DNA of 64,000 bases from Helicobacter sp. 11-8110. Lineage in GTDB: Bacteria; Campylobacterota; Campylobacteria; Campylobacterales; Helicobacteraceae. Positions 46,898-56,464 of this stretch are shown in pieces. The notes beneath the pieces are model-generated. The model was not told the origin of the DNA. It saw only the letters and a program-made list of their open reading frames with translations, and searched no databases. The stretch's first letter is position 1, and every line of letters starts with the position of its first letter. The DNA is taken from contig NZ_NHYL01000001.1 in assembly GCF_003288905.1 (NCBI RefSeq), positions 434,001 to 498,000 on the forward strand, read 5' to 3'. The position numbers and the translations under genes are program-made.

Positions 46898-47691
46898 AAC
46901 CAAAACAAACTAAGAATTCAGCCCAAAAGAATCAATCCATTCCTGCAAAGATTCCAAGCAATGCACAAAAGGCTTACAAGCTTTTAAGCGTGCAAGAGGG
47001 AATCTCTCATAATGAAGCAAAAAGTCTTATTGATAGGGGGCTAGTTACCATTCAAGGAAAGAAACTCAAAATTGCTCGCGCTTTGCTTAGCCCAAATACG
47101 CATTTTAAAGTTCAACAACTTCCGCCTATTAAAATAATTTTTCAAGACCAAAATATTCTTGCCCTCTCCAAACCAGCTTTTTTAACTTCAGAAGAAATTG
47201 CTAAACTCTATCCACAATGGGCATTACTTCATCGACTAGACAAAGAGACAAGCGGGATTTTGTTGTTTATCAAAGAAAATAGCCCCTTTCATCTTAAAGC
47301 AAAGGAAGAATTCAAAAAGGAACAAGTCTTTAAACAATATGTCGCTATTGTAGAGGGTATCATTGAAGAAGAACAAGAAATTACTGAGCCCCTTATTATT
47401 CAAAAAGGGCATTTTGCTAAAGTCATCGTGGCAAAGAAAAATGGAATCAAAGCTTACACAAAAATCACTCCCATAGAAATTGAGGGCAAAAAAACCAAGC
47501 TAGAGATTTTAATCAAAACAGGGAGAACCCACCAAATAAGAGCACACTTAGCTCATATTAAACACCCCATTATCGGCGATACCTTTTATGGAGGAAAACC
47601 CGCTAATCGTATCTTGCTACATGCACAAAAAATTGCATTGCTAGATTATAGCTTTGAAGATTCTCCACCAAAAGAGTTTCTTTTGGGATAA
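46894..47691 (+). CDS. RluA-family RNA pseudouridine synthase
   Basis: 265 residues. S4 RNA-binding segment (about 29-75: LLSVQEGISHNEAKSLIDRGLVTIQGKKL), catalytic Asp in LLHRLDKETSGILLF near 115, KQYVAIVEGII, and IKTGRTHQIRAHLAHIKHPIIGDTFYGG near 209. By synteny it corresponds to HP0956. The modified uridine (tRNA or 23S rRNA) cannot be told from sequence. Overlaps waaA by four bases (ATGA). Confidence 0.92.
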   Translation: MKPKQTKNSAQKNQSIPAKIPSNAQKAYKLLSVQEGISHNEAKSLIDRGLVTIQGKKLKIARALLSPNTHFKVQQLPPIKIIFQDQNILALSKPAFLTSEEIAKLYPQWALLHRLDKETSGILLFIKENSPFHLKAKEEFKKEQVFKQYVAIVEGIIEEEQEITEPLIIQKGHFAKVIVAKKNGIKAYTKITPIEIEGKKTKLEILIKTGRTHQIRAHLAHIKHPIIGDTFYGGKPANRILLHAQKIALLDYSFEDSPPKEFLLG

Positions 47692-47758
47692 AATAAAAGA
47701 ATTTTAAGTAACATTTTGATATATTCCAGTGCTTATTTTTATATTGGAGCTTATACGA

Positions 47759-48676
47759 ATGAATGAAGCAAAATCAATTTGGATGGATGGCAAACTCGTG
47801 CCATGGAAAGATGCAAAAATCCATGTTTTAACTCACACTTTACACTATGGGAATGCAGTATTTGAAGGAACAAGAGCCTATAAAACCGACAAAGGAATGG
47901 CTATTTTCAAACTAAAAGAACATACCAAGCGACTTTTAAATTCTGCAAAAATTGTCGCAATTAATTCCCCCTACACTCAAGAAGAATTAGAAAAAGCACA
48001 AATTGAAATCATCAAAGACAATCATTTTACAAATAATGCCTACATTCGACCTTTAATTTATCTAGGTTATGGAGCCATGGGAGTTTATCACAAAAACTCT
48101 CCAGTGCAAGTTGCTATTGCCGCTTGGGAATGGGGCGCTTATCTTGGTGATGAAGGATTAGAAAAGGGTATCCGCGTAAAGACTTCATCACTCACTAGAA
48201 ATTCTACAAAATCCCTTTTTGGAAAAGCAAAAGCAGCTGGAAATTACCTTAACTCACAAATGGCAAAATTTGAGGCTATTGAATGTGGCTATGAAGAAGC
48301 CTTATTGCTTGATGATTTAGGAATGATAGCAGAAGGTAGCGGAGAGTGCTTTTTTATCGTTAGAGAAGGTAAGCTCATCACTCCACCTAATGATTCTTCT
48401 TTAGAATCCATTACGCAAGATTCAGTTATTACACTCGCCAAAGATTTAGGATTAGAAGTCATAAGACGCAATATCACACGCGATGAAGCTTATATTGCCG
48501 ATGAAGCGTTTTTCACAGGAACCGCAGCAGAAATAACTCCAATTCGTGAGCTTGATTCTCGCATCATTGGCAATGGACAAAGAGGAGAAATCACTCATAA
48601 ACTCCAAAATGCTTTCTTTGATATTGTTTATGGACGCAATCCAAAATATAGCCACTGGCTAACTTACATTTCATAA
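47759..48676 (+). CDS. ilvE: Branched-chain amino acid aminotransferase
   Basis: PLP transaminase for valine, leucine and isoleucine. 305 residues: IWMDGKLVPWKDAKIHVLTHTLHYGNAVFEGTRAY at the start, YIRPLIYLGYGAMGV near 96, PLP lysine in GKAKAAGNYLNSQMAKFEA near 157, GYEEALLLDDLGMIAEGSGECFFIV and FFTGTAAEITPIREL near 252. The ATG at 47759 follows TTGGAGCTTATACGA; the frame extends ten codons upstream without a ribosome site. Next to an SPFH gene as in C. jejuni (Cj0269c/Cj0268c). Confidence 0.95.
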   Translation: MNEAKSIWMDGKLVPWKDAKIHVLTHTLHYGNAVFEGTRAYKTDKGMAIFKLKEHTKRLLNSAKIVAINSPYTQEELEKAQIEIIKDNHFTNNAYIRPLIYLGYGAMGVYHKNSPVQVAIAAWEWGAYLGDEGLEKGIRVKTSSLTRNSTKSLFGKAKAAGNYLNSQMAKFEAIECGYEEALLLDDLGMIAEGSGECFFIVREGKLITPPNDSSLESITQDSVITLAKDLGLEVIRRNITRDEAYIADEAFFTGTAAEITPIRELDSRIIGNGQRGEITHKLQNAFFDIVYGRNPKYSHWLTYIS

Positions 48677-48685
48677 AGGTTATTT

Positions 48686-49771
48686 ATGCCCATTGATTTA
48701 AATGAACATTTAAAACAGAAAAATAAAAACTATAAATCTCAAAATGACAATAATAATGGTGGTAATGGAGATAATGGAAACAATCGCAACAGAGGTTTTC
48801 AAAACTATCCTAAAATGCCCTCTTTTAACATACCAAATGGCAAAAAAATGGCAACACTTTATGTAATTATCATTCTTGTTGCACTTTTATTTTTACTTAA
48901 ACCCTTTACTATTATCAACAGCGGTGAAGTGGGAGTAAAAATCACCACAGGGGAATTTGATCCTACACCTTTGCAACCTGGAATCCACTTCTTTATCCCC
49001 GGAATCCAAAAGATTATCCCTGTAAATACTAAAGTGAGAATTGCGGAATTTACAAGCGCTGAAGCAAAGAATTTCCGCAATATTGATGAAGGTAGCATTA
49101 GAGACAAAGCCATTAGTGTGCTTGATTCAAGAGGCTTATCTGTCTCTGTGGAATTAGCTGTTCAATACCGCTTAGATCCATTGGGAGTGCCTCAAACCAT
49201 CGCTACTTGGGGACAAAATTGGGAAGAGAGAATCATTATCCCCGTTATCCGAGAAATTGTCCGCAATGTCGTAGGAAGTTTTCCAGCTGAAGAATTACCA
49301 ACTAAACGCAACGAAATTGCCACACTGATTGATCAAAGATTCCGCGATAACATTAATGGTTTAGAAAATCGCCCCGTGCAATTAGAATCAATCCAGCTTA
49401 CAGAGATTGTTTTGCCTATTGCCATTAAAGAGCAAATTGAGCGTGTGCAAGTTGCTAGACAAGAAGCAGAAAGAGCAAGATATGAAGTAGAACGAGCTAA
49501 ACAAGAAGCAGAAAAACAAGCTGCTTTAGCCAAAGGTGCTGCTGATGCAACAATCATTCAAGCAGATGCACAAGCCAAAGCTAACAGAATTATTAGTCAA
49601 AGCTTAAGCAATCCACTTTTGCAACTCCGTCAAATTGAAGTGCAAGGGAAGTTTAATGAAGCACTCCAAAATAATCGTGATGCAAAAATTTTCTTAACTC
49701 CAGGTGGATCTACTCCAAATATTTGGCTTGATTCCAAAGACACGCAAAGATCAAGTGCAGCAGGGCAATAA
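48686..49771 (+). CDS. SPFH/prohibitin-family membrane protein (HflC/HflK-like)
   Basis: 361 residues: Asn/Gly-rich cytoplasmic start (about 1-40), one membrane helix (about 57-73), SPFH domain with SGEVGVKITTGEFDPTPLQPGIHFFIPGIQ, RDKAISVLDSRGLSVSVELAVQYRLD and EELPTKRNEIATLIDQRFRDNI, then a long charged coiled coil (about 245-300, RVQVARQEAERARYEVERAKQEAEK). Such proteins form oligomeric rings that organise membrane microdomains or control FtsH. Neighbour of ilvE, as in Campylobacter. Confidence 0.92.
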   Translation: MPIDLNEHLKQKNKNYKSQNDNNNGGNGDNGNNRNRGFQNYPKMPSFNIPNGKKMATLYVIIILVALLFLLKPFTIINSGEVGVKITTGEFDPTPLQPGIHFFIPGIQKIIPVNTKVRIAEFTSAEAKNFRNIDEGSIRDKAISVLDSRGLSVSVELAVQYRLDPLGVPQTIATWGQNWEERIIIPVIREIVRNVVGSFPAEELPTKRNEIATLIDQRFRDNINGLENRPVQLESIQLTEIVLPIAIKEQIERVQVARQEAERARYEVERAKQEAEKQAALAKGAADATIIQADAQAKANRIISQSLSNPLLQLRQIEVQGKFNEALQNNRDAKIFLTPGGSTPNIWLDSKDTQRSSAAGQ

Positions 49772-50461
49772 GTGAATATTTTAGAAACTATTGCTTGGGA
49801 TAAACTCCAAAATGGACTTATTCCTGCTATTACTCAAGATTACCTAACCAATGAAGTTCTAATGCTTGCTTTTATGAATAAGGAAGCTTTAGAGCTTAGT
49901 TTGCAAAGTGGCTACGCTCATTATTTTTCACGCACAAAAAATCGTCTTTGGAAAAAAGGCGAACAAAGTGGTCATACACAAGAGATTATTGAATGCTATC
50001 TTGATTGCGACAAGGATACTTTGCTACTTAAAGTTAAACAAGAGGGGGTTGCTTGCCACACAGGTAATCAAACTTGTTTTTTTAATCAAATCTCCTTAGA
50101 TACAATCACGCAAAAATCCCAAAACACTATTGACACCTCCAAGCTTTATGGTGCTGTGGATACACTCTATCATACCTTACTAAAGCGTAAAAACGCTAAT
50201 CCAAACACTTCTTACACAGCTTCACTATTTCACAAAGGTGAAAACACCATTGCCAAAAAAATAGTTGAAGAGGCAGCTGAATTAGGATTTGCTATCAAAG
50301 ATAAAGAATCTAAGGATATTATTTATGAGGCTGCAGATTTACTCTATCATTCTCTTGTCGGATTAGCTTATAGAGATTTAAGCCCTGATTTAGTTAAGCA
50401 AGAGATTATCCGGCGTTTTGGGCTTAGCGGAATTGAAGAGAAAAACTCTAGAGAGAAATAA
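49772..50461 (+). CDS. hisI: Bifunctional phosphoribosyl-AMP cyclohydrolase / phosphoribosyl-ATP pyrophosphatase
   Basis: HisIE fusion for steps 2 and 3 of histidine synthesis. 229 residues. N-terminal cyclohydrolase domain: NEVLMLAFMNKEALELSLQSGYAHYFSRTKNRLWKKGEQSGHTQ and the metal site DCDKDTLLLKVKQEGVACHTG. C-terminal MazG-like domain (about 125-225): LFHKGENTIAKKIVEEAAELGFAIK and EAADLLYHSLVGL. The GTG start follows the SPFH stop directly. No other his gene is nearby. Confidence 0.94.
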   Translation: MNILETIAWDKLQNGLIPAITQDYLTNEVLMLAFMNKEALELSLQSGYAHYFSRTKNRLWKKGEQSGHTQEIIECYLDCDKDTLLLKVKQEGVACHTGNQTCFFNQISLDTITQKSQNTIDTSKLYGAVDTLYHTLLKRKNANPNTSYTASLFHKGENTIAKKIVEEAAELGFAIKDKESKDIIYEAADLLYHSLVGLAYRDLSPDLVKQEIIRRFGLSGIEEKNSREK

Positions 50462-51003
50462 TGCCACAAAGACTTGAATCTTTTCTTTCGCTTTTAACAC
50501 AATTTACGCGATATTTTTCTTTATATGATTATTTGATTCTCGCATCGCTTTTTTTAACCATTTTACTTTTCTTTCTTTTAAGCATTATAATTTCATCAAA
50601 TATTATTGGGCGCATTTTAGTGCTTTTTGTAAGTGCTATTTTATTTTTAACTTCTCCTTTTGTTTATCAGCATATTATGCAAAATTATCTCAAAAAAACA
50701 GAATCGACTTTCTCTTATAACAATAAACTCCAATATGATGACATCTATTATATCAAAGGTGTAGTCAAAAATATCGGTTATCTTGATTTAAGGGGTTGCG
50801 TATTAACAGCAAACTTTATACCCAAAAACTCCAATCAATTCCAGCAAATCAAATACAAACTAAATCCCATTTTTCTCTACAAAAAAACTTACAAAAAACC
50901 CTTAAAAAAACAAGAATCTTTTGAATTTGAAGCATTATTTGAAGCTCCAAAATCCCTTATTCATTCTAATTATAAACTCCAAACTCAAGTGGATTGCTAT
51001 TAA
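50461..51003 (+). CDS. DUF2393-like membrane protein
   Basis: 180 residues with two N-terminal membrane helices (about 25-50 and 52-75) and a soluble beta-rich domain that reads YYIKGVVKNIGYLDLRGCVLTANFI, which suits the extracytoplasmic DUF2393 domain known from Campylobacterota. Family call is from memory of the motif and is tentative; function unknown. The start overlaps the hisI stop by one base and the stop overlaps pdxA by one base (TAATG). Confidence 0.75.
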   Translation: MPQRLESFLSLLTQFTRYFSLYDYLILASLFLTILLFFLLSIIISSNIIGRILVLFVSAILFLTSPFVYQHIMQNYLKKTESTFSYNNKLQYDDIYYIKGVVKNIGYLDLRGCVLTANFIPKNSNQFQQIKYKLNPIFLYKKTYKKPLKKQESFEFEALFEAPKSLIHSNYKLQTQVDCY

Positions 51004-51974
51004 TGAAAATTGCCATTAGCGTTGGAGATATTAACGGAATTGGGCTAGAGATCCTGCTTAGAAGCCACACAAAAATCTCCAAAATTTGCACTCCACTTTA
51101 TTGTGTTGATAAACCCCTTCTTAAAAAAGCAGCCAAAATACTTGATATTAAGATACCAAAAGATCTCATCTGCATTTCTCCAAATGCCAAAATTCCTGAA
51201 ATTATCCCTGCTACCCTAACCAAAGAAAGTGGTGCTTACTCTTATGCTAGTTTTCTCTGCGCTCTAAATCTTACACAGAACAAAAAAACCAAAGCCTTAA
51301 CTACACTCCCAATCCACAAAAAAGCGTGGCAACTAGCCAATATCCCCTATGCAGGACATACTGAAGCTTTTAGAGATTTATTCAAACAAGATGCTATTAT
51401 GATTTTAGGATCTCCTAAGCTATATGTTGCTTTATTTACCGATCACATACCTCTCAAAGAAGTGCCAAACAAAATCACCAAAGAATCCCTAACAAGATTC
51501 CTTTTAAAACTCGCACCCCACATCACCAAAACGCCCTGTGGTGTTTTGGGGTTAAATCCACATGCTGGAGATTTAGGCGTCCTAGGCAATGAAGAAAATG
51601 AAATCAAACAGGCAATTTGTTGCGTTAATGAACAACTTGGCAAAGAAATTTTTATTGGACCACTTGTGCCTGACACTGCTTTTATCGGCAAACACTTAAA
51701 ATATTATGTCGCTATGTATCATGATCAAGGACTTATTCCGCTAAAAACCCTTTATTTTAAAGAGAGTATTAACTTTACTCTAAATCTCCCTATTATCCGC
51801 ACTTCTGTGGATCATGGCACAGCTTTTGACATTGCTTACTCCAACAAAGCCAATCTACAAAGCTATTTTAATGCTATCAAAGAAGCCATTTTCCGTGCCA
51901 AAAACCTTAAAAAAATTGCGCCAAGCAAGAAGCGCTGCATTAAAAATTGTAGCAAAACACTTCACTCGCCATAG
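51003..51974 (+). CDS. pdxA: 4-hydroxythreonine-4-phosphate dehydrogenase
   Basis: Pyridoxal phosphate biosynthesis, DXP-dependent route. 323 residues: [16 protein letters not shown] at the start, [24 protein letters not shown] near 97, [12 protein letters not shown] near 143, [17 protein letters not shown] near 180, [29 protein letters not shown] and [16 protein letters not shown] near 262 with the metal His residues. The start shares its A with the upstream stop. pdxJ is not in the window. The 3' end overlaps trpB on the other strand by 13 bases. Confidence 0.94.
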   Translation: MKIAISVGDINGIGLEILLRSHTKISKICTPLYCVDKPLLKKAAKILDIKIPKDLICISPNAKIPEIIPATLTKESGAYSYASFLCALNLTQNKKTKALTTLPIHKKAWQLANIPYAGHTEAFRDLFKQDAIMILGSPKLYVALFTDHIPLKEVPNKITKESLTRFLLKLAPHITKTPCGVLGLNPHAGDLGVLGNEENEIKQAICCVNEQLGKEIFIGPLVPDTAFIGKHLKYYVAMYHDQGLIPLKTLYFKESINFTLNLPIIRTSVDHGTAFDIAYSNKANLQSYFNAIKEAIFRAKNLKKIAPSKKRCIKNCSKTLHSP

Positions 51975-53164
51975 CCATATTTTTCTACCACAAAATCGAT
52001 ATCCTTATCCCCTCTGCCACTAAGATTCACAAGAATTTTTTTACCCTTTAATTCTGGTGCAATCTTTAGCGCATAGGCTAGAGCATGACTAGATTCAATA
52101 GCAGGGATAATGCCCTCTTTTTTACTCAACGCAAAAAACGCACTAATGGCTTCCTTATCGCTAATAGCTACCACCTTTGTGCGTCCGATGCTATGCAAAT
52201 ACGCGTGTTCTGGTCCCACACTTGGGTAATCAAGCCCACTTGCCACACTATATACCGGTGCTGGTTCTCCATTAGAATCCTTAAGCATTATGCTATTAAA
52301 TCCGTGCATCACACCCTCACTTCCATAGCTTAGGCTTGCTGCATGCTCTCCAAGCGCACTGCCACGCCCCAGTGGCTCCACACCCACAAGTTCTATGGCA
52401 TCATCAATAAAACCACTAAAAATTCCCATAGCATTGCTTCCACCACCTACACACGCACACACAATATCTGGTAATTCCCCTGTCATCTCTAAAAATTGCT
52501 CTTTAGATTCAATACCCACAATCGCTTGAAAATCACGCACCATTTTAGGAAATGGGTGAGGACCTACCACAGAACCAATGGCATACATTGTGTTTTTTGG
52601 ATCGCTCAAATATGCTTCAAAGGCTGAATCTACAGCTTCTTTAAGCGTTTTAGCTCCACGACTTACGCTCACAACCTTAGCCCCCAAAATCTTCATACGC
52701 ACGACATTTGGGTGTTCTTTTGCTATATCCACCTCACCCATATGAATCTCACACTCTAGCCCAAAATACGCTGCGGCAGTAGCCAAAGCCACGCCATGTT
52801 GCCCTGCTCCAGTTTCTGCTATAAGCTTCTTTTTGCCCATAAATTTTGCCAAAAGTGCCTCGCCCATACAATGGTTAAGCTTGTGAGCACCGGTGTGATT
52901 TAAATCCTCTCGCTTGAGATAGATTCCCGCACCGCCATATTCTTTGGTTAAATTATGTGCAAAATAAATTGGTGTAGGACGCCCTTGAAAGTGTTTGCGA
53001 ATCTTGCGAAGCTCTGCGATAAAATCGCTATTTTGCGCGATAAGATTGTAGGCTTGATTAATCTCTTCCATAGCCTTAGCAATAGGCTCTGGCACAAAGC
53101 TTCCACCAAATTTGCCAAAAAATCCATTTTCATCAGGAAATTGTTTAAGATAGGGTGTTTGCAT
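51962..53164 (-). CDS. trpB: Tryptophan synthase beta chain, without neighbouring trp genes
   Basis: PLP enzyme joining indole and serine. 400 residues: [18 protein letters not shown] near 20, PLP-Lys motif [18 protein letters not shown] near 87-105, [35 protein letters not shown] near 234, [15 protein letters not shown] near 303, [13 protein letters not shown] near the end. It is the TrpA-partnered TrpB1 type by its length and GAGQHG loop, yet no trpA, trpF or trpC is adjacent. AAGGATGAAAA precedes the ATG. Codon use looks slightly more GC-rich than its neighbours to my eye. Confidence 0.94.
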   Translation of the reverse strand: MQTPYLKQFPDENGFFGKFGGSFVPEPIAKAMEEINQAYNLIAQNSDFIAELRKIRKHFQGRPTPIYFAHNLTKEYGGAGIYLKREDLNHTGAHKLNHCMGEALLAKFMGKKKLIAETGAGQHGVALATAAAYFGLECEIHMGEVDIAKEHPNVVRMKILGAKVVSVSRGAKTLKEAVDSAFEAYLSDPKNTMYAIGSVVGPHPFPKMVRDFQAIVGIESKEQFLEMTGELPDIVCACVGGGSNAMGIFSGFIDDAIELVGVEPLGRGSALGEHAASLSYGSEGVMHGFNSIMLKDSNGEPAPVYSVASGLDYPSVGPEHAYLHSIGRTKVVAISDKEAISAFFALSKKEGIIPAIESSHALAYALKIAPELKGKKILVNLSGRGDKDIDFVVEKYGYGE

Positions 53165-53194
53165 TTTTCATCCTTAAATTTGCATTTTTAGATA

Positions 53195-53200
53195 ATTATA
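53195..53200 (-). promoter_or_regulatory. -10 box for trpB
   Basis: TATAAT on the reverse strand about 30 bases before the trpB ATG. The short leader leaves no room for a Trp attenuator. Confidence 0.55.
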
Positions 53201-53321
53201 CCCTAGGCAAATTAAATTTTTCCAAAGATTATCCACCTAAAACAAAATTATCCTCACAAAAGAGTCTTAAGTTACTTTTTTGTATTATTTTAAACTCAAT
53301 TTTATTATTTTGGAAGTTTTA

Positions 53322-54314
53322 ATGCAAAAGTTTAATTATAAAGATTCAGGCGTAGATATTGCAGAGGGTAATGCATTAGTAGAAAACCTAAAAGGGCTTG
53401 TCAAATCAACTTTTAATTCCAATGTTTTAGGTGGAATTGGCTCTTTTAGTGGAGCCTATGCACTTCCTAGTGGATACAAAGAACCTGTAATTCTAGCAGC
53501 CACCGATGGAGTTGGGACAAAGCTCCGCCTAGCAATTGATTATGGAATCTTAGATAGCGTCGGAATTGACTTAGTGGCAATGTGTGTAAATGATCTTATT
53601 TGTAATTTTGCTACCCCCTTGTTTTTCTTAGATTATTACGCCACAGGAAAACTTGATAAAAACAAGGCTTTAGAAGTGATTAAAGGCATTACTCAAGGTT
53701 GCTTAGAAGCTGAATGCGCCTTAATTGGTGGAGAAACTGCTGAAATGCCCGGAATGTATGAAGGAGAAGATTTTGATCTTGCGGGATTTGCTGTTGGAAT
53801 CGGAGAGAAAGAAATTATTCAAAGAGAAAATCAAGCTAAGGCTGGAGATGTGCTAATCGCACTTCCAAGTAGTGGAATCCACTCAAATGGCTATTCATTA
53901 GTGCGCAAGATTCTAAGTCAAAATAAAATAAATTTAGAAGCTAATTTTGAGGGTAAGCCACTTATTCAAACCTTGCTAACACCCACTAAAATTTATGTAA
54001 AAACCTTTAAAAAACTCCAAAATAAAATCAAAGCTCTAGCGCACATTACAGGGGGTGGAATCATAGAAAATCTCCCAAGATGCCTCCCTAATAATCTTGA
54101 TGCCTTAATCAAAGAAAACCAAATCAAAACTCTTCCCATTTTTGATTTACTGACAAAATACACCGAAGAATCTGACAAATATCGCACCTTTAATATGGGT
54201 ATTGGTATGATTTTTGTTTGCTCTAAAGAAGATGCAGATTTTATCGCAAGAGAATCACAAGGGTATATCCTAGGTGAGCTTACAGAAGGTAGCCGTGAAG
54301 TAAAATTTGTTTAA
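53322..54314 (+). CDS. purM: Phosphoribosylformylglycinamidine cyclo-ligase (AIR synthetase)
   Basis: Fifth step of de novo purine synthesis. 330 residues: YKDSGVDIAEGNALVENLK at the start, GIGSFSGAYALPSGYKEPVILAATDGVGTKLRLA near 45, MCVNDLICNFATPLFFLDYYATGKL near 90, IGGETAEMPGMYEGEDFDLAGFAVG near 138, PSSGIHSNGYSLVRK and HITGGGIIENLPRCLP near 240. The ATG 53322 follows TTGGAAG; the frame extends 14 codons upstream without support. Confidence 0.96.
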   Translation: MQKFNYKDSGVDIAEGNALVENLKGLVKSTFNSNVLGGIGSFSGAYALPSGYKEPVILAATDGVGTKLRLAIDYGILDSVGIDLVAMCVNDLICNFATPLFFLDYYATGKLDKNKALEVIKGITQGCLEAECALIGGETAEMPGMYEGEDFDLAGFAVGIGEKEIIQRENQAKAGDVLIALPSSGIHSNGYSLVRKILSQNKINLEANFEGKPLIQTLLTPTKIYVKTFKKLQNKIKALAHITGGGIIENLPRCLPNNLDALIKENQIKTLPIFDLLTKYTEESDKYRTFNMGIGMIFVCSKEDADFIARESQGYILGELTEGSREVKFV

Positions 54315-54329
54315 AATGTGTCTTTATGA

Positions 54330-54335
54330 TATAAT
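54330..54335 (+). promoter_or_regulatory. -10 box for the SH3-domain gene
   Basis: TATAAT 34 bases before the ATG at 54369, with AAAGGGAATTAATATT as ribosome site. Confidence 0.55.
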
Positions 54336-54368
54336 GTTTAAGAATTTTTTACAAAGGGAATTAATATT

Positions 54369-55085
54369 ATGTTATCTAACATAAAGCGTTTTTTTAAGAT
54401 CTATCCACTTCCCATTTTTGTGCTTTTATTGGTATTTACTATTTATTACTCAATTTTTGAAGTTCTAAAAAAGCAAGATCTAAAAACAGCACAACCCATC
54501 ACCGAAGCAGAACTTATGCAAAATGAAATTCCAAAAGAATCTCCAATCACCCCCAAACCCATACAAGAGTCAAAACTAGAAACTCCACAGCCTAAACTAG
54601 CAACACCTGCAGAAAATAAGATGGAAGAAAAAGTAGAAAATAATGAGATAATTACTTCCAAAGTTCCTTCACTCAACATTCGCCAAGAACCCAATGTGAA
54701 TTCTCCTATTATAGGCAAGCTTACACCCCATATCCAAGCTATTATTTTAGAAGATGATGGCAAATGGTTGCTAATTGGAGCAAATCAAAATAGCAAAGCA
54801 TTGGGTTGGGTTTTGAAATCCTACACAAAAATCCTACCGCAGAAGGCTATCCTCCAAGAAACACAGGAAATAAAAATTGATTTACCGCAATTTTTTACTT
54901 CATTGGCTCCACGGCTCAATATCCGCCAAACGCCAAGCACAGAAGCTAAGATTCTAGGTTCTCTTACGCCTGAAGATAGCGTTGAGATTCTAGAAAATGC
55001 TGGTGAATGGGTAAAAATCCAAGATATTAATCCCACTTCCAATAAAAGTGGTTGGGTGATGAAAAAATTTCTTAAAGAGATTTAA
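54369..55085 (+). CDS. Membrane-anchored protein with two bacterial SH3 domains
   Basis: 238 residues. One N-terminal membrane helix (about 13-36, LPIFVLLLVFTIYYSIFEVL), a Pro/Glu/Lys-rich linker to about 92, then two SH3b repeats: VPSLNIRQEPNVNSPIIGKLTPHIQAIILEDDGKWLLIG (from about 97) and APRLNIRQTPSTEAKILGSLTPEDSVEILENAGEWVKIQ (from about 178). Such periplasmic SH3 proteins bind peptidoglycan or accompany cell-wall enzymes; no enzyme domain is present. It lies four bases before aroE, but the functional link is unclear. Confidence 0.85.
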   Translation: MLSNIKRFFKIYPLPIFVLLLVFTIYYSIFEVLKKQDLKTAQPITEAELMQNEIPKESPITPKPIQESKLETPQPKLATPAENKMEEKVENNEIITSKVPSLNIRQEPNVNSPIIGKLTPHIQAIILEDDGKWLLIGANQNSKALGWVLKSYTKILPQKAILQETQEIKIDLPQFFTSLAPRLNIRQTPSTEAKILGSLTPEDSVEILENAGEWVKIQDINPTSNKSGWVMKKFLKEI

Positions 55086-55089
55086 ATCT

Positions 55090-55878
55090 ATGCAATTTGC
55101 CGTTATTGGAAATCCAATTTCTCACTCTCTCTCCCCACTTTTACATAATTCTGCTTTCAAAGCTCTTAAAATTAAAGGCTACTATGGGCGCTATTGCCTA
55201 GATACTCATGAGAATTTTTCCACCTTAATCTCACTAAAACTTAAGGGTGCTAACATCACCATACCCTACAAAGAAACCGCGTTTTTGCATTGTGATGAAG
55301 TTTTTGGAATTGCCAAAGAAATTCAAGCTGTCAATACGCTAGTATTCAAAGACAATAAACTTTTGGGTTACAATACCGATGCACTTGGTTTTTATCAGTG
55401 TATTGAAAAATTTAATTTCAAAAATGCTCTTATTCTTGGTGCTGGAGGTTCTGCAAAAGCAGTAGCCTGCATCTTAAAAGACAAAGGAATATCCACAACT
55501 ATTCTTAATCGCTCCAAAGAAAGACTAGAATCATTCCTAGCTTTAGGTTTTCAATGCTCCACTTATGATAATTTTTCCAAACAAGAATCCTATGACATTA
55601 TTATCAACACTACCCCTTCAGGTTTAATCCAAAATTCCCTGCCCCTTGAAGAATCTAAGCTAAAACTTCTTTTAAAAGATTCTAAACTTGCCTTTGATTT
55701 AGTCTATGGAATCCAAACTCCCTTTTTAAATCTAGCCAAGAATCTACACATCCCCACACAAGATGGTAAAATGATGCTCATAAACCAAGCCATTCTTTCT
55801 TTTGGAATCTTTATGGATTCTCTTAAAATCGCCTATTGCAAAAATACTCTCATTAATAGTATGCAAAATGCTCTATAA
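55090..55878 (+). CDS. aroE: Shikimate dehydrogenase
   Basis: NADPH-dependent reduction of 3-dehydroshikimate in the aromatic amino acid pathway. 262 residues, the short Helicobacter form: VIGNPISHSLSPLLHNSAF at the start, LKGANITIPYKETAF near 54 with the catalytic Lys, NTDALGFYQCIEKF, ALILGAGGSAKAVACIL near 116 and INTTPSGLIQ; conserved end DGKMMLINQAILSFGIF. Ribosome site is within the SH3 gene tail. Confidence 0.95.
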   Translation: MQFAVIGNPISHSLSPLLHNSAFKALKIKGYYGRYCLDTHENFSTLISLKLKGANITIPYKETAFLHCDEVFGIAKEIQAVNTLVFKDNKLLGYNTDALGFYQCIEKFNFKNALILGAGGSAKAVACILKDKGISTTILNRSKERLESFLALGFQCSTYDNFSKQESYDIIINTTPSGLIQNSLPLEESKLKLLLKDSKLAFDLVYGIQTPFLNLAKNLHIPTQDGKMMLINQAILSFGIFMDSLKIAYCKNTLINSMQNAL

Positions 55879-55915
55879 GAAAATTTTTATGCTAAAATAA
55901 AACAAAGGAGAAACA

Positions 55916-56464
55916 ATGAATACTACCATTACTTCACGACATTTTGAATTAACCGATTCGATTAAAGGCTATATTTTTCGCCTTAGTGAAAGCCTAGAAA
56001 AATACAATCTTGACATTTTAAGCACGCGTATTGTCATTTCCTATCAAGAAAAGAAGGGGAAAGAAAAGAAAAAGCGCTCTTATACAATCGACCTTACTCT
56101 CTCTATGGCAAGAGCCAATACCATTGTCATTAGCCAACAAGATAAAGATCTCTACACAGCTGCTGATTTAGCATTTTCGCGAATGCACAAAGTCTTGCGC
56201 CGCCACCACGATAAGATTAATTGCAAACAGGCAATACCTAGCGAGGAAATCACAGCACTAGAAATCCTAAGAAGCGAAGCTAAGGCTTCAAATCAAGATG
56301 ATGAAATTGTGCCAATGGATTTGGATTTACACAAACCCCTAGACATTGAAGATGCTCTAGAGAGACTCAAAAGTAGCTCACAGCAATTCTTTGTTTTTAA
56401 TGACAAAGATTCTAAGATGCGCGTGATTTACAAACGAATTGATGGAAAATACGGACTTTACTAA
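55916..56464 (+). CDS. hpf: Ribosome hibernation promoting factor, long form
   Basis: 182 residues. N-terminal HPF/RaiA domain (about 1-105: TITSRHFELTDSIKGYIFRLSESLEKY, VISQQDKDLYTAADLAFSRMHKVLRRHHDKI) that blocks the decoding channel, a linker, and a C-terminal dimerisation domain (about 125-182: PLDIEDALERL, FFVFNDKDSKMRVIYKRIDGKYGLY) that pairs 70S ribosomes into 100S. AAAGGAGAAACA precedes the ATG. It overlaps cca by 23 bases. Confidence 0.92.
   Translation: MNTTITSRHFELTDSIKGYIFRLSESLEKYNLDILSTRIVISYQEKKGKEKKKRSYTIDLTLSMARANTIVISQQDKDLYTAADLAFSRMHKVLRRHHDKINCKQAIPSEEITALEILRSEAKASNQDDEIVPMDLDLHKPLDIEDALERLKSSSQQFFVFNDKDSKMRVIYKRIDGKYGLY

Noticed and set aside
47759-48676. Upstream start at 47729 for ilvE
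   Set aside because: The extra ten codons are hydrophobic, not family-like, and the TTGGAG ribosome site lies inside them.
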